Shown here piece after piece: positions 21,456 to 30,174 of a stretch of 49,919 nt of DNA. The position numbers were made by a program, and so were the translations under genes. The stretch is from Actinomycetota bacterium (lineage in GTDB: Bacteria > Actinomycetota > Acidimicrobiia > Acidimicrobiales > MedAcidi-G1). The notes beneath the pieces were generated by a model. That model worked only from the letters and a program-made list of their open reading frames with translations, did not search any database and was not told the origin of the DNA. The stretch lies in NCBI GenBank assembly GCA_014381745.1, contig JACNLA010000038.1, positions 1-49,919 on the forward strand, in the 5' to 3' direction. Position 1 is the first letter of the stretch, and each line of letters begins with the position of its first letter.

Positions 21456-24032
21456 TCAGCCCTGTGCCCATGGGGGTGTGATGTAGTCCACCTCGTCGTA
21501 GGGCTCGGGGTAGATGATGCGGTGTGCACCGTCCTGCACCTGAAGGAACAGGTGGGCCTGGCCTGCCTCAGGATCCGATACCTGGTCCGGGTAGGTCTGT
21601 CCCGAGTGGTTCTCATCAAACGAGTAGAAACCGGTGACGCCTCGGTATGCAGTCTTTTCGATCGCATCGATTACAGGACCGAACTCCGTGGTCCCAGCTG
21701 CCTCGATAGCGTCAGCCAACAACTGGACGGTGTCATAGCCACCACCCGTGTAGGCAAGCCCCATTGTCCCCGGGAAACGCGCCTGGTATGCGTCCCTGAA
21801 CGCCTGACCCTGCTCGTCGGCGTAGGTTCCCAGCACCGTGCCCCACACGAAGCCCTCTGTCGCCTCACCACCAAGATCCAAGAACTCAGGTTGACTCGGT
21901 CCGTACTGCAGGTACACCAACGCACCCTCGACCGGGTCAGCACTAAACGCCTGGGCGAATGCCGCCAACTCGGCCGCCACCCAGTAGTCGATCATGATCA
22001 CGCCAGCATCCGAATCATGCAGTTCCGCAATGACCGGCGCCCAGTCCTGAACGGGGAACTGAATGTCAGTAATCCCCCCCAACTCCCATGTGCCACCCGA
22101 TGCTTCCAAAGCAGCCTGGGTGGCCTCGGAGATAACCTGGGTGTAGGCGATCTGACCCTGCACGATGTGCATCCGGTTGTTCTTCGGGACCCACTCACCA
22201 GAAGCCGCCAGGTCATCTAGAAACGCTGGAAGACCAGCCCCGTACCACACCTCAGAAGTATCGATCTGGAACATGTTCCGATAAGCGACAGGGTCCGAGG
22301 CGTAGAGATCCAACATCGACTGCTGCGTGTTGCCATGCAGATAAGGCGCCCCATAGGCAGCAGCAGCATCCATGGCCGGCTGGGGAATCAACACGAATGG
22401 CGACAGGATCGCATCAACCTCAGCATCAGCCATCGCCAAGAACCCGGCCGCCGTCCCATCAGGAGTCAAAATGTCGGTATCGACGATGAAGGTCTCCAAC
22501 GGCCGACCCAACACGCCACCAACAGCGTTGATCTCCTCAATAGCCAACGTGACACCGTTCACCCAATCCTGATGGTCCGCAACACCCACAGGACCAGACT
22601 GATTCACCGGCAAACCCAACACAATCGGCTCACCAGACGCCGGTACAGCAACCTCTACGCCCTGTGCCCATGGGGGTGTGATGTAGTCCACCTCGTCGTA
22701 GGGCTCGGGGTAGATGATGCGGTGTGCACCGTCCTGCACCTGAAGGAACAGGTGGGCCTGGCCTGCCTCAGGATCCGATACCTGGTCCGGGTAGGTCTGT
22801 CCCGAGTGGTTCTCATCAAACGAGTAGAAACCGGTGACGCCTCGGTATGCAGTCTTTTCGATCGCATCGATTACAGGACCGAACTCCGTGGTCCCAGCTG
22901 CCTCGATAGCGTCAGCCAACAACTGGACGGTGTCATAGCCACCACCCGTGTAGGCAAGCCCCATTGTCCCCGGGAAACGCGCCTGGTATGCGTCCCTGAA
23001 CGCCTGACCCTGCTCGTCGGCGTAGGTTCCCAGCACCGTGCCCCACACGAAGCCCTCTGTCGCCTCACCACCAAGATCCAAGAACTCAGGTTGACTCGGT
23101 CCGTACTGCAGGTACACCAACGCACCCTCGACCGGGTCAGCACTAAACGCCTGGGCGAATGCCGCCAACTCGGCCGCCACCCAGTAGTCGATCATGATCA
23201 CGCCAGCATCCGAATCATGCAGTTCCGCAATGACCGGCGCCCAGTCCTGAACGGGGAACTGAATGTCAGTAATCCCCCCCAACTCCCATGTGCCACCCGA
23301 TGCTTCCAAAGCAGCCTGGGTGGCCTCGGAGATAACCTGGGTGTAGGCGATCTGACCCTGCACGATGTGCATCCGGTTGTTCTTCGGGACCCACTCACCA
23401 GAAGCCGCCAGGTCATCTAGAAACGCTGGAAGACCAGCCCCGTACCACACCTCAGAAGTATCGATCTGGAACATGTTCCGATAAGCGACAGGGTCCGAGG
23501 CGTAGAGATCCAACATCGACTGCTGCGTGTTGCCATGCAGATAAGGCGCCCCATAGGCAGCAGCAGCATCCATGGCCGGCTGGGGAATCAACACGAATGG
23601 CGACAGGATCGCATCAACCTCAGCATCAGCCATCGCCAAGAACCCGGCCGCCGTCCCATCAGGAGTCAAAATGTCGGTATCGACGATGAAGGTCTCCAAC
23701 GGCCGACCCAACACGCCACCAACAGCGTTGATCTCCTCAATAGCCAACGTGACACCGTTCACCCAATCCTGATGGTCCGCAACACCCACAGGACCAGACT
23801 GATTCACCGGCAAACCCAACACAATCGGCTCACCAGACGCCGGTACAGCAACCTCTACGGTCGTAGCAGGGGCAGTCGTAGCAGGGGCAGTCGTAGCAGG
23901 GGCAGTCGTAGCAGCAGGAGCAGCGGTCGTTGCTGCAGGCTGCTCAGTTGCACCCTCTTCGGTCGATCCTCCACAACCCGCCAGCAGCAGGAGCGCAGCC
24001 GACACAAGGCCGATCAGTGTCATTCGTCGCAT
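21456..24032 (-). CDS. Lipoprotein substrate-binding protein with two identical LivJ-type units
   Basis: 858-aa precursor. A lipoprotein signal (MRRMTLIGLVSAALLLLAGC, Cys20) and an Ala/Thr/Pro linker (about 21-58) are followed by two copies of a 400-residue type I periplasmic-binding domain (59-458 and 459-858), from VEVAVPASGEP to PPWAQG. The copies are identical in protein and, as far as I can read, in DNA (two 1200-bp units). The second copy starts exactly where the stop codon of the first would be. LivJ-type proteins are usually about 400 aa with one domain. It should be anchored outside the membrane and deliver an amino acid or amide to LivHM. I chose the ATG at 24032, with GGAGGGG 10 bp upstream, over the one at 24059. 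A duplication artefact of assembly must be considered. Confidence 0.85.
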   Translation of the reverse strand: MRRMTLIGLVSAALLLLAGCGGSTEEGATEQPAATTAAPAATTAPATTAPATTAPATTVEVAVPASGEPIVLGLPVNQSGPVGVADHQDWVNGVTLAIEEINAVGGVLGRPLETFIVDTDILTPDGTAAGFLAMADAEVDAILSPFVLIPQPAMDAAAAYGAPYLHGNTQQSMLDLYASDPVAYRNMFQIDTSEVWYGAGLPAFLDDLAASGEWVPKNNRMHIVQGQIAYTQVISEATQAALEASGGTWELGGITDIQFPVQDWAPVIAELHDSDAGVIMIDYWVAAELAAFAQAFSADPVEGALVYLQYGPSQPEFLDLGGEATEGFVWGTVLGTYADEQGQAFRDAYQARFPGTMGLAYTGGGYDTVQLLADAIEAAGTTEFGPVIDAIEKTAYRGVTGFYSFDENHSGQTYPDQVSDPEAGQAHLFLQVQDGAHRIIYPEPYDEVDYITPPWAQGVEVAVPASGEPIVLGLPVNQSGPVGVADHQDWVNGVTLAIEEINAVGGVLGRPLETFIVDTDILTPDGTAAGFLAMADAEVDAILSPFVLIPQPAMDAAAAYGAPYLHGNTQQSMLDLYASDPVAYRNMFQIDTSEVWYGAGLPAFLDDLAASGEWVPKNNRMHIVQGQIAYTQVISEATQAALEASGGTWELGGITDIQFPVQDWAPVIAELHDSDAGVIMIDYWVAAELAAFAQAFSADPVEGALVYLQYGPSQPEFLDLGGEATEGFVWGTVLGTYADEQGQAFRDAYQARFPGTMGLAYTGGGYDTVQLLADAIEAAGTTEFGPVIDAIEKTAYRGVTGFYSFDENHSGQTYPDQVSDPEAGQAHLFLQVQDGAHRIIYPEPYDEVDYITPPWAQG
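21460..22659. repeat. 1200-bp direct repeat, unit 1
   Basis: Perfect direct repeat with 22660-23859, period 1200 bp (400 codons), wholly inside the binding-protein gene. No base difference was found on reading all lines of both copies. Coding for the C-terminal unit. Confidence 0.95.
22660..23859. repeat. 1200-bp direct repeat, unit 2
   Basis: Second copy of the unit at 21460-22659; codes for the N-terminal binding unit and abuts the linker minisatellite. Confidence 0.95.
23860..23919. repeat. 15-bp minisatellite coding the Ala/Thr/Pro linker
   Basis: GTCGTAGCAGGGGCA occurs three times in perfect tandem (23860-23904), followed by a diverged fourth copy. It encodes the ATTAP-type linker between the lipidated Cys and the first binding domain, on the minus strand. 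Likely to vary in length between strains. Confidence 0.8.
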
Positions 24033-24132
24033 TATCAGATCCCCTCCGGTGTCAGCCACGAGCGAATTGCCGCGCCACTTAACACCCAGTTTGTATGTCG
24101 TCTAGGATTGGGGATCATCCAGTCCTTGTACA

Positions 24133-24148
24133 TCGGTCATTTGACCGA
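24133..24148. promoter_or_regulatory. Inverted repeat between the binding-protein and LuxR genes
   Basis: TCGGTCA-TT-TGACCGA, a perfect 7-2-7 inverted repeat in the 149-bp divergent intergenic region, 34-49 bp upstream of the LuxR start and about 100 bp upstream of the binding-protein start. A candidate operator for the adjacent LuxR-type regulator. Confidence 0.55.
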
Positions 24149-24181
24149 GGGGACATGAACAGGACCTGAGGTACCAAAGCG

Positions 24182-25171
24182 TTGCACGTTCACGCTCGGA
24201 CGGCATCAGAGGTGGCAGCCATTGCCTCCTCAACTACCGGACCTGCTCAGCGCGCCCATGATCTTCTAGTTGCTCTCAAAGCGGTTGTGCCAAGCATCGC
24301 GTCGAACATCACTCTGTCGCAACAGCGCGGCCGAGGCCACGAGTCGCTCGCGTGCCACGATTACGACAGCCAAGTCGAAAAACGCCTTAACTCCATCAGT
24401 TTCGACCACGAGGTGAGACTTCTCGGTTTGCACGACCACCGCAATCCAACTCGTATGCGCGACATTCCAGACGGACCAGAAAGCAACGATTCGGTAAGGG
24501 AGTTCCTGTATCCAGCCGGTTATGAGGAGGGAATGACCACGGCCCTCTTCACTTCAAGCAACCGCTATGTGGGCCTGCTCAACATGTCAACAGATGACGC
24601 CAGCCAACCGACCAATAATGCGCGATCGCTTGTAGGGATGCTTGCAAAGGCAATAGCGAACGCCGTGGATCCGGCCCTGGACATTGATCTTCTGCTTAGC
24701 GGCTTCGACAGCTTGACGGATGCTGCCCTGATTGATGTCGATGGAGTTGCTCATCCAGTGGGTGACCGACCGATGGGACTGCTTGCCGACCACCGGGTCG
24801 CTTCAGCAGTAAGCCGACGCCTCACCAGCGGATCTGGAAGGTGGTTGTTGAACACCACTGATGGAACCTGGTTACAACTACACGCATTCAGGCGCACCGA
24901 GAGTCAGATGCAGTCGATCCTGACGGTTGTGGAACCCAGAACCGACCTGTTGGGCCTCACGCGCCGCGAACTCCAGGTACTCAGCCTTATCATCTTCGGC
25001 TGTCAGAACGCTGAAATCGCTCGACGGCTCGACATTGCCAGACGAACTGTGTCTACACATGTGGAGGCGATCCTCCACAAACTTGGCCTCCCCAACCGTT
25101 CCGCTGCCGTCGCTGTGGCTCTGGAGAACGGCCTGTCCCTACTGGACCTCGAAGAGTTGAGTGCCAACTGA
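24182..25171 (+). CDS. LuxR-type regulator with an N-terminal sensor region
   Basis: 329-aa regulator. Residues about 20-160 look like a GAF-type sensor (mixed alpha/beta, with ALFTSSNRYVGLLNMS as a typical strand pair), followed by a second small domain. The C-terminal LuxR helix-turn-helix (about 262-325) contains LTRRELQVLSLIIFGCQN, AEIARRLDIARRTVSTHV and AILHKLGLPNRS. It has no receiver domain, so it probably senses a small molecule directly. The start is a TTG with GAGGT upstream; a GTG at 24212 is an alternative. Divergent from the amide importer/hydrolase operon and next to a symmetrical inverted repeat, it is the likely local regulator. Confidence 0.82.
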   Translation: MHVHARTASEVAAIASSTTGPAQRAHDLLVALKAVVPSIASNITLSQQRGRGHESLACHDYDSQVEKRLNSISFDHEVRLLGLHDHRNPTRMRDIPDGPESNDSVREFLYPAGYEEGMTTALFTSSNRYVGLLNMSTDDASQPTNNARSLVGMLAKAIANAVDPALDIDLLLSGFDSLTDAALIDVDGVAHPVGDRPMGLLADHRVASAVSRRLTSGSGRWLLNTTDGTWLQLHAFRRTESQMQSILTVVEPRTDLLGLTRRELQVLSLIIFGCQNAEIARRLDIARRTVSTHVEAILHKLGLPNRSAAVAVALENGLSLLDLEELSAN

Positions 25172-25224
25172 GTTGACATCTGTCAGGGGACCCTTGGTTC
25201 CTACTCCCCGGCGTGTCGAAACAA

Positions 25225-25431
25225 TCATCTCCCGATGCTGATCGAAGCACTGGGACACTTGTCGGCTATCAGAGAAGCCCGGTCGCACGGAAGCAGCCCG
25301 TCGCCAACCACAACCGAGATAGCCGTCTCGTCATCCAGCCTGAAGATCTCTGGCTCAAGCAACTCACACTGACCGATGCCGATGCATTTCTCGGCGTCAA
25401 CCACCACCCGGACCATCTCAACCCCGTTCAT
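25225..25431 (-). CDS. P450-associated [3Fe-4S]-type ferredoxin
   Basis: 68-aa ferredoxin. The cluster ligands lie in CIGIGQC (Cys16 and Cys22) and KCPSAS (Cys59); CxxxxxC followed by a distal CP is the pattern of the small actinobacterial ferredoxins that deliver electrons to P450s. Other features are the acidic patch EIFRLDDET and the C-terminal SISIGR. Its ATG overlaps the P450 stop by 4 bp, which is strong evidence for pairing. It is the last gene of the operon. No ferredoxin reductase is present in the window, so that partner must be encoded elsewhere. Confidence 0.9.
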   Translation of the reverse strand: MNGVEMVRVVVDAEKCIGIGQCELLEPEIFRLDDETAISVVVGDGLLPCDRASLIADKCPSASISIGR

Positions 25432-26648
25432 GCCACTCCCAGGTCCAGAGAGAGCACACCGTGTACGAAGTTGGAAGGTGCCCTCACCGGCTCGCCCTCC
25501 TTTGAGAGCACCAGATTGCGCTTGAGCATCTCCTCCAACAGAACCCGGATCTCCATCCGGGCCAGGAACGCCCCCAGACAGAAGTGTGGTCCCCCTCCGC
25601 CGAACGAGACATGCTCGTAGTCGAGCCGCGAGATATCGAACCTGGCTGGATCCTCGAATACTTCCGGATCCCTGTTGGCCGAGGTGTACCACATCACGAC
25701 CTTGTCGCCGGCTGCGATCTCGGTCCCGGCCAGGCTGGTGTCGACGGCGGCGGTCCTCCGCATGTGCATTACCGGTGTCGCCCAGCGCAGCACCTCCTCG
25801 ACCGCCGACTCCATCAGGGAAGGGTCGGCCATAAGGCGGTTCCATTCATCCGGGAACATGGCGAAGGCCTCGGCACCGTGGGTAATTGCCGTTCTGGTCG
25901 TCTCGTTCCCGGCAAAGACAAGGACCTGAAAGAAGTTCTTGTACTCGGTCGGTGTCAGGCGGTCTCCGTTCGACTCGGCCAGCACGAGGTGCGTGACCAG
26001 GTCGTCTCTGGGATCGGCCGTTCTCTCGGCGCCGATGCGCTCGCCGTACTCGTACATGGCGAAGCTGGCCGGGCTGCCGAACGGCAACAGCCGCAGCGGT
26101 GTTGTGTTGCCGAAGGCATCATCGGGCAGCGTCATTTCGCCGGTGGTGCCCTCGATCAGATGGTCGGACAACTGCTTCAAGAAAGCGGCATCTTCCACAG
26201 GCACTCCCAGGATGGTGAGAATCACCCGGATCGGCAGAGGTGCCGCCACCAGATCCACCCAGTCGCCACCGCCTCCGGCGATGAAGCCGTCCAGGAGTTC
26301 TGCGGCTATGGAACGCGTTGTCTCCTCCCAGACCATGATGTTCCTGGGGGTGAACGCCCTGCTGACCAGTCGGCGCAACCTGGTGTGGTCTGGTGCGTCG
26401 CTGTCGATGATCGTCCGGCGTGCCTCCAGGGCGTCGGCCTCAAGGTCCCAGAGGTTGGTGTGGCCGATGCCCGATGAGTAGACCTCAGGGTGCTTGGACA
26501 CCTCGCCGACATCCACGTGCCTGGTGACGGCCCAGAATCCATTTGTCTCATAGGGATGCCACATGAGGCCAGGAAGGTCTCGGATCGCCCCTAACCGGTC
26601 GTGGGGGATTCCGTCCAGATAGATGGATGGTGTGGCTACGTCGATCAC
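25428..26648 (-). CDS. Cytochrome P450
   Basis: 406-aa soluble P450. The I-helix is VFAGNETTRTA, ExxR is in EEVLRW, and the haem-Cys loop is VSFGGGGPHFCLGAFLARME. It is a close paralogue of the P450 at 10115-11377. It is coupled to its own ferredoxin downstream and sits 13 bp after the glutamine-synthetase-like gene. A hydroxylation or N-/O-dealkylation step is likely, perhaps on a gamma-glutamylated amine, but the substrate is not visible. Confidence 0.92.
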   Translation of the reverse strand: MIDVATPSIYLDGIPHDRLGAIRDLPGLMWHPYETNGFWAVTRHVDVGEVSKHPEVYSSGIGHTNLWDLEADALEARRTIIDSDAPDHTRLRRLVSRAFTPRNIMVWEETTRSIAAELLDGFIAGGGGDWVDLVAAPLPIRVILTILGVPVEDAAFLKQLSDHLIEGTTGEMTLPDDAFGNTTPLRLLPFGSPASFAMYEYGERIGAERTADPRDDLVTHLVLAESNGDRLTPTEYKNFFQVLVFAGNETTRTAITHGAEAFAMFPDEWNRLMADPSLMESAVEEVLRWATPVMHMRRTAAVDTSLAGTEIAAGDKVVMWYTSANRDPEVFEDPARFDISRLDYEHVSFGGGGPHFCLGAFLARMEIRVLLEEMLKRNLVLSKEGEPVRAPSNFVHGVLSLDLGVA

Positions 26649-26661
26649 GACAAGTTGCTCC

Positions 26662-28008
26662 TCAACTGAAGTCGATGAACCGGGCTCGTTCCCAGTCGTT
26701 CACATTGTCGGGATCGGGGTTGTTTTCGGCAGCCAGAGCCACCTCGGCCCTGGCAATGCTGCTAAAGCTTGTGGCGAACATGTCGCCGAGCATGGCAGCG
26801 AGTGCACTCCCCTCGAAGGCGTCGATTGCTCCGGAGAGGTTCGTCGGCAGGGGCACGCAGTCCCCCGGGTTGGTGTACATGTCTCCCTCCGACATGGCTG
26901 GAAGCTCGAGCGACCTCTCAACCCCGTCGCACCCGGCGGCAAGTAGGCCCGCTATGAGCAGGTACGGGTTGGCGTCGGCGCCAGCCGATCTGAACTCAAC
27001 ACGGTTGGATGACGATCCGGGCTCGACCACGCAGCGGGCCAGGACGGTCCTGTTGTCGAGCCCCCAGTGCACGTGCGTGGGAGCGAACGTGTAGGGCCGA
27101 ATCCGCTTGGGCCCGTTCGTCGTGGGGGTCGCCACGAGCGACATGGCCAGAGCGTGCTCAAGCATTCCTGCAGTCCAGCAGGACATCAGCGGATTTGGCA
27201 GGTGGTCGGCTTCGGCGAAAGCGTTGGATCCGTCCACGATCAGGCTGGTGTGGACGTGCATTCCGGAGCCGGATTGCTCGGTAAACGGCTTTGGCATGAA
27301 GGTCGCCCTGAGGCCGTGTTTCACCGCCACCTGGTGGACGATCGACTTGAACAGAACCGTGTTGTCGGCGGTCCTCATTGCATCCGTGGGGCCAGAGTTG
27401 AGTTCGAACTGGCCAGGTCCGTACTCGGAGTTGGATGACTCAACCTCGATTCCGGCACCTGCAACAGCAACCCGCATCTCTGCCAGGACCTCCTCAGCTC
27501 CAATCGCGTCCGTCAGGGAGCTGTACTGAATGTGTTGCTGAATGGGTTCCCAGTCCGGGGTGCACAGGTAGAACTCCAGCTCGGTTGCGACGAGGGGATC
27601 AAGACCGAGTTCCAGACAGCGGTCAATCTGTCGAGCCAGCACAGTTCGGGGCGCAAGGGAGTGGAGGTCCCCATCCACCCCATAAGCGTCGGCGAACACA
27701 AGCGCGTAGCCCGGACGGTGGGTCAACAGGCGGGCGGTGCCGATGTCTGGAATGAGGCGGGTGTCCAGGTAGCCGGTGTCCATGTTCACGAACTCGTTGT
27801 CTGGAAGGTCGTTTTGCATGTCGAACACGAAGATGGCGTCGGCGATGGCGACACCACGGGTGGCACATGCTGAAAAGAACCGCTCCTTGGGAATCCGCTT
27901 GCCGCGGAGGTGCCCCTGCGTGTCGGGCACCGCTATCTCAACAGTGTGCACGTCGTGTTCGTCGCACAATGTACGAAAGGACTCGAGGGTGTGGGTGGGG
28001 GGTGTCAT
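26662..28008 (-). CDS. Glutamine synthetase-family ligase (gamma-glutamyl-amine synthetase type)
   Basis: 448-aa member of the family, distinct from the copy at 4540. The beta-grasp N-terminus (VPDTQGHLRGKRIPKERFF) is followed by motifs VATELEFYL (Glu), NSEYGPGQFELN (Glu pair), GSGMHVHTSL (His), TTNGPKRIRPYTFAP, LDNRTVLARC and NRVEFRSAGADANPYL (Arg). The retained NGPKR and GSGxH patterns resemble PuuA-type ligases making gamma-glutamyl amides from ATP, glutamate and an amine. The divergent gene at 31040 encodes a PuuD-like gamma-glutamyl hydrolase, which would remove the glutamyl group at the end. An alcohol dehydrogenase and a P450 lie alongside. Confidence 0.83.
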   Translation of the reverse strand: MTPPTHTLESFRTLCDEHDVHTVEIAVPDTQGHLRGKRIPKERFFSACATRGVAIADAIFVFDMQNDLPDNEFVNMDTGYLDTRLIPDIGTARLLTHRPGYALVFADAYGVDGDLHSLAPRTVLARQIDRCLELGLDPLVATELEFYLCTPDWEPIQQHIQYSSLTDAIGAEEVLAEMRVAVAGAGIEVESSNSEYGPGQFELNSGPTDAMRTADNTVLFKSIVHQVAVKHGLRATFMPKPFTEQSGSGMHVHTSLIVDGSNAFAEADHLPNPLMSCWTAGMLEHALAMSLVATPTTNGPKRIRPYTFAPTHVHWGLDNRTVLARCVVEPGSSSNRVEFRSAGADANPYLLIAGLLAAGCDGVERSLELPAMSEGDMYTNPGDCVPLPTNLSGAIDAFEGSALAAMLGDMFATSFSSIARAEVALAAENNPDPDNVNDWERARFIDFS

Positions 28009-28042
28009 TCAGTTCTTCCTTGTCTTCATCGGGTCAGTTGGT

Positions 28043-29011
28043 CTACTTCATGGTCAGGACGAGGCGACCCTTCAGGTCTCCCCTCCTGAGGCGGTCATGG
28101 GCCAGTTGGGCGTCGACCAGCGGAAGCGTCTCCACCGGCTGCACGATTGACGGCTCGCTGCGGGCCAGATCCAGCAAGTCGTCCAACTGTGCCCGGGATC
28201 CCCAGAAACTGGACATGAAGCGTGCCTCATGGGGTACGGCCCCGAGGCCGAATGGAATACGGCCGCCGTAGAGACCAACGACCGCTACAAGTCCCTGGCG
28301 ACGGACCGCCTCGGCAGCCAGGACCATCGTGGACTCAGCGCCGAGGAAATCCAGCACGACGTCGGCCGTACCGATCCCGTCATCGGGGCCGAAGGCCTCG
28401 TGCGCCCCGACCTCCAGGGCGGTGCCCTGCTTGGCCGGGTCGAGGTCCACGGCCACAACCGTGGTGTCGGTCAACAGCCGCAGGTAGCGGATGGCGTACT
28501 GACCGAGCCCACCGGCCCCGATCACAAGTGCCCGTCCGGCTTCGCCCCGGTCCCGTAGCAGGTCGAGGCCGTGCATTACGGCCCGGTAGGCGGTAAGGCC
28601 GCCACATGCAAGCGGTGCCGCAGCGACAGGATCAAGGCCTTCAAGCACGGAGAGATACGACTCGCCCGGTATGCGCATCCTCTCGGCGTATCCACCGTCG
28701 GTGAAGAGCCCCGCCTCTGTGGCGTCGGGACAGATCTGTTCGAGGCCGGCTTCACACTGTGTACATGACCTGCAACCCCACGGTGCATAGACCATCACCG
28801 GCCCCAACCTCTCGTGGACACCGGTCACCTCGTGTCCGAGGATCATCGGCAGGTTGCTGGGGAAGTCGCCGTCGACCACATGTAGATCGGAACCACAGAC
28901 CCCACAGGCGGTCACATCGATGATGGTCTCGCCGTCGCCGACAACGGGTTCGGCGTGGTCATCCACTACTTCGAGGCCTTCCCCGACACCGCCCAGGACA
29001 ACTGCGCGCAT
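28043..29011 (-). CDS. Zinc-dependent medium-chain alcohol dehydrogenase
   Basis: 322-aa MDR-family dehydrogenase. Catalytic zinc ligands are in CGVCGSD and LGHEVTG. The structural zinc lobe has four Cys in CRSCTQCEAGLEQIC, and the Rossmann glycines are in VIGAGGLGQ followed by the acidic AVDLDP, which favours NAD. It would oxidise an alcohol such as one produced by the P450. Its start shares a base with the upstream acyl-CoA dehydrogenase stop (TGATG). Length is slightly below the usual 340 aa but no motif is missing. Confidence 0.88.
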   Translation of the reverse strand: MRAVVLGGVGEGLEVVDDHAEPVVGDGETIIDVTACGVCGSDLHVVDGDFPSNLPMILGHEVTGVHERLGPVMVYAPWGCRSCTQCEAGLEQICPDATEAGLFTDGGYAERMRIPGESYLSVLEGLDPVAAAPLACGGLTAYRAVMHGLDLLRDRGEAGRALVIGAGGLGQYAIRYLRLLTDTTVVAVDLDPAKQGTALEVGAHEAFGPDDGIGTADVVLDFLGAESTMVLAAEAVRRQGLVAVVGLYGGRIPFGLGAVPHEARFMSSFWGSRAQLDDLLDLARSEPSIVQPVETLPLVDAQLAHDRLRRGDLKGRLVLTMK

Positions 29012-30174
29012 CAGTAACTCCTCGGCATTCCGAGCACCTTCTCACCTAGGAAGGAGAGGATCAGGTTGTTGGTGACCGGAGCCACCTTGTAGAGCCTGGT
29101 CTCGCGAAACTTGCGCTCGATGTCGTACTCGACGGCGAAGCCGAATCCACCGTGGGTGTCGAGTGCCGCGTTGCCGGCGGCCCACGAGGCCTCTGATGCG
29201 AGCAACTTGGCCATGTTGGCCTCGGGGCCACATGGTTCGCCGCGGTCGAATAGGTCGGCCGCCCGGTAACGCATGAGGTCGGCGGCCTGGAGGTCGGCGT
29301 AGGCACGTGCAATCGGAAACTGGACACCCTGGTTCATGCCTATGGGCCGACCGAACACCTCCCTCTCAGATGCGTAGGCGGAGGCCCGCTCCACGAAGAA
29401 CCGGCCGTCACCGATGCACTCGGCGGCAATGAGGATGCGCTCTGCGTTCATTCCGTCCAGGATCTGGCGGAACCCGTTTCCCTCCGTACCGACCAGGGCT
29501 CCGGCCGGCACCTCCATGTCATCAAAGAAGACCTCGGTGGTGCTGTGGTTCATCATCGTCGGGATCGGGTTGATGGTGAGCCCCGGGACCAGCTCTCCCG
29601 CAGGGTCGCGGAGGTGGATGAGGAACACGGACAGCCCGTCGGTGTGGCGCTCGCATTCGTCGGCCGGCGTCGTCCGTGCGAGAAGCACCATGAGGTCCGA
29701 GTGGAGCGCCCGCGAGGTCCAGATCTTCTGGCCGTTGATTCGCCATGTGTCACCGTCGCGTTCCGCCCTGGTCCTGATGCTGCCAGTGTCGGACCCGGCG
29801 ACCGGTTCGGTCACGCCGAAGGCCTGCAGCCGAAGATGGCCGTCGGCGATCTCAGGCAGGTACCGCCGTTTCTGGTCATCGGAGCCGTGACGGAGCAGGG
29901 TTCCCATTACGTACATCTGTGCGTGGCAGGCGCTGGGATTTCCGCCGCTGGCTGCGATCTCCTCGAGTATCACCGATGCGCCGGTGAGGCTGAGACCGCC
30001 GCCGCCGTACTCCTCAGGGATGAGGGCCCCGAGCCAGCCGTGTGAGGTCAGGTCGGCGACGAACTCATCGGGATACCGGTCCGGCTCCAGGCCCCTCCAG
30101 TACTCACAGCCGTACTTGTCGGCCAGGCGGCGGACCTCGGTACGAACTGTCTCCAGGTCGTGTGCATCGGTCAC
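29011..30174 (-). CDS. Acyl-CoA dehydrogenase
   Basis: 387-aa flavoprotein of the acyl-CoA dehydrogenase family. Typical segments are PEEYGGGGLSLTGASVILEE, GVTEPVAGSDTGSIRT, GQKIWTSRA and REVFGRPIGMNQG near the C-terminal half. The C-terminus reads RETRLYKVAPVTNNLIL rather than the usual EGTSEI pattern, so the catalytic base and substrate class are unclear. It overlaps the GntR gene by 4 bp upstream and the alcohol dehydrogenase by one base downstream, in the middle of the P450/ligase operon. Confidence 0.85.
   Translation of the reverse strand: MTDAHDLETVRTEVRRLADKYGCEYWRGLEPDRYPDEFVADLTSHGWLGALIPEEYGGGGLSLTGASVILEEIAASGGNPSACHAQMYVMGTLLRHGSDDQKRRYLPEIADGHLRLQAFGVTEPVAGSDTGSIRTRAERDGDTWRINGQKIWTSRALHSDLMVLLARTTPADECERHTDGLSVFLIHLRDPAGELVPGLTINPIPTMMNHSTTEVFFDDMEVPAGALVGTEGNGFRQILDGMNAERILIAAECIGDGRFFVERASAYASEREVFGRPIGMNQGVQFPIARAYADLQAADLMRYRAADLFDRGEPCGPEANMAKLLASEASWAAGNAALDTHGGFGFAVEYDIERKFRETRLYKVAPVTNNLILSFLGEKVLGMPRSY

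Noticed and set aside
22335-23420. Long plus-strand open frame (361 codons) inside the duplicated binding-protein gene
   Set aside because: It is antisense to a clear coding frame, is duplicated only because the DNA is, and its translation is basic and without any family resemblance.
25174-25185. TGACA-TC-TGTCA inverted repeat after the LuxR gene as a terminator
   Set aside because: The stem is only 5 bp with a 2-nt loop and no T tract.
25584-26477. Plus-strand open frame of about 297 codons opposite the P450 at 25428
   Set aside because: It mirrors the P450 coding strand in a GC-rich gene; its composition is Gly/Arg/Gln-rich with no recognisable domain.
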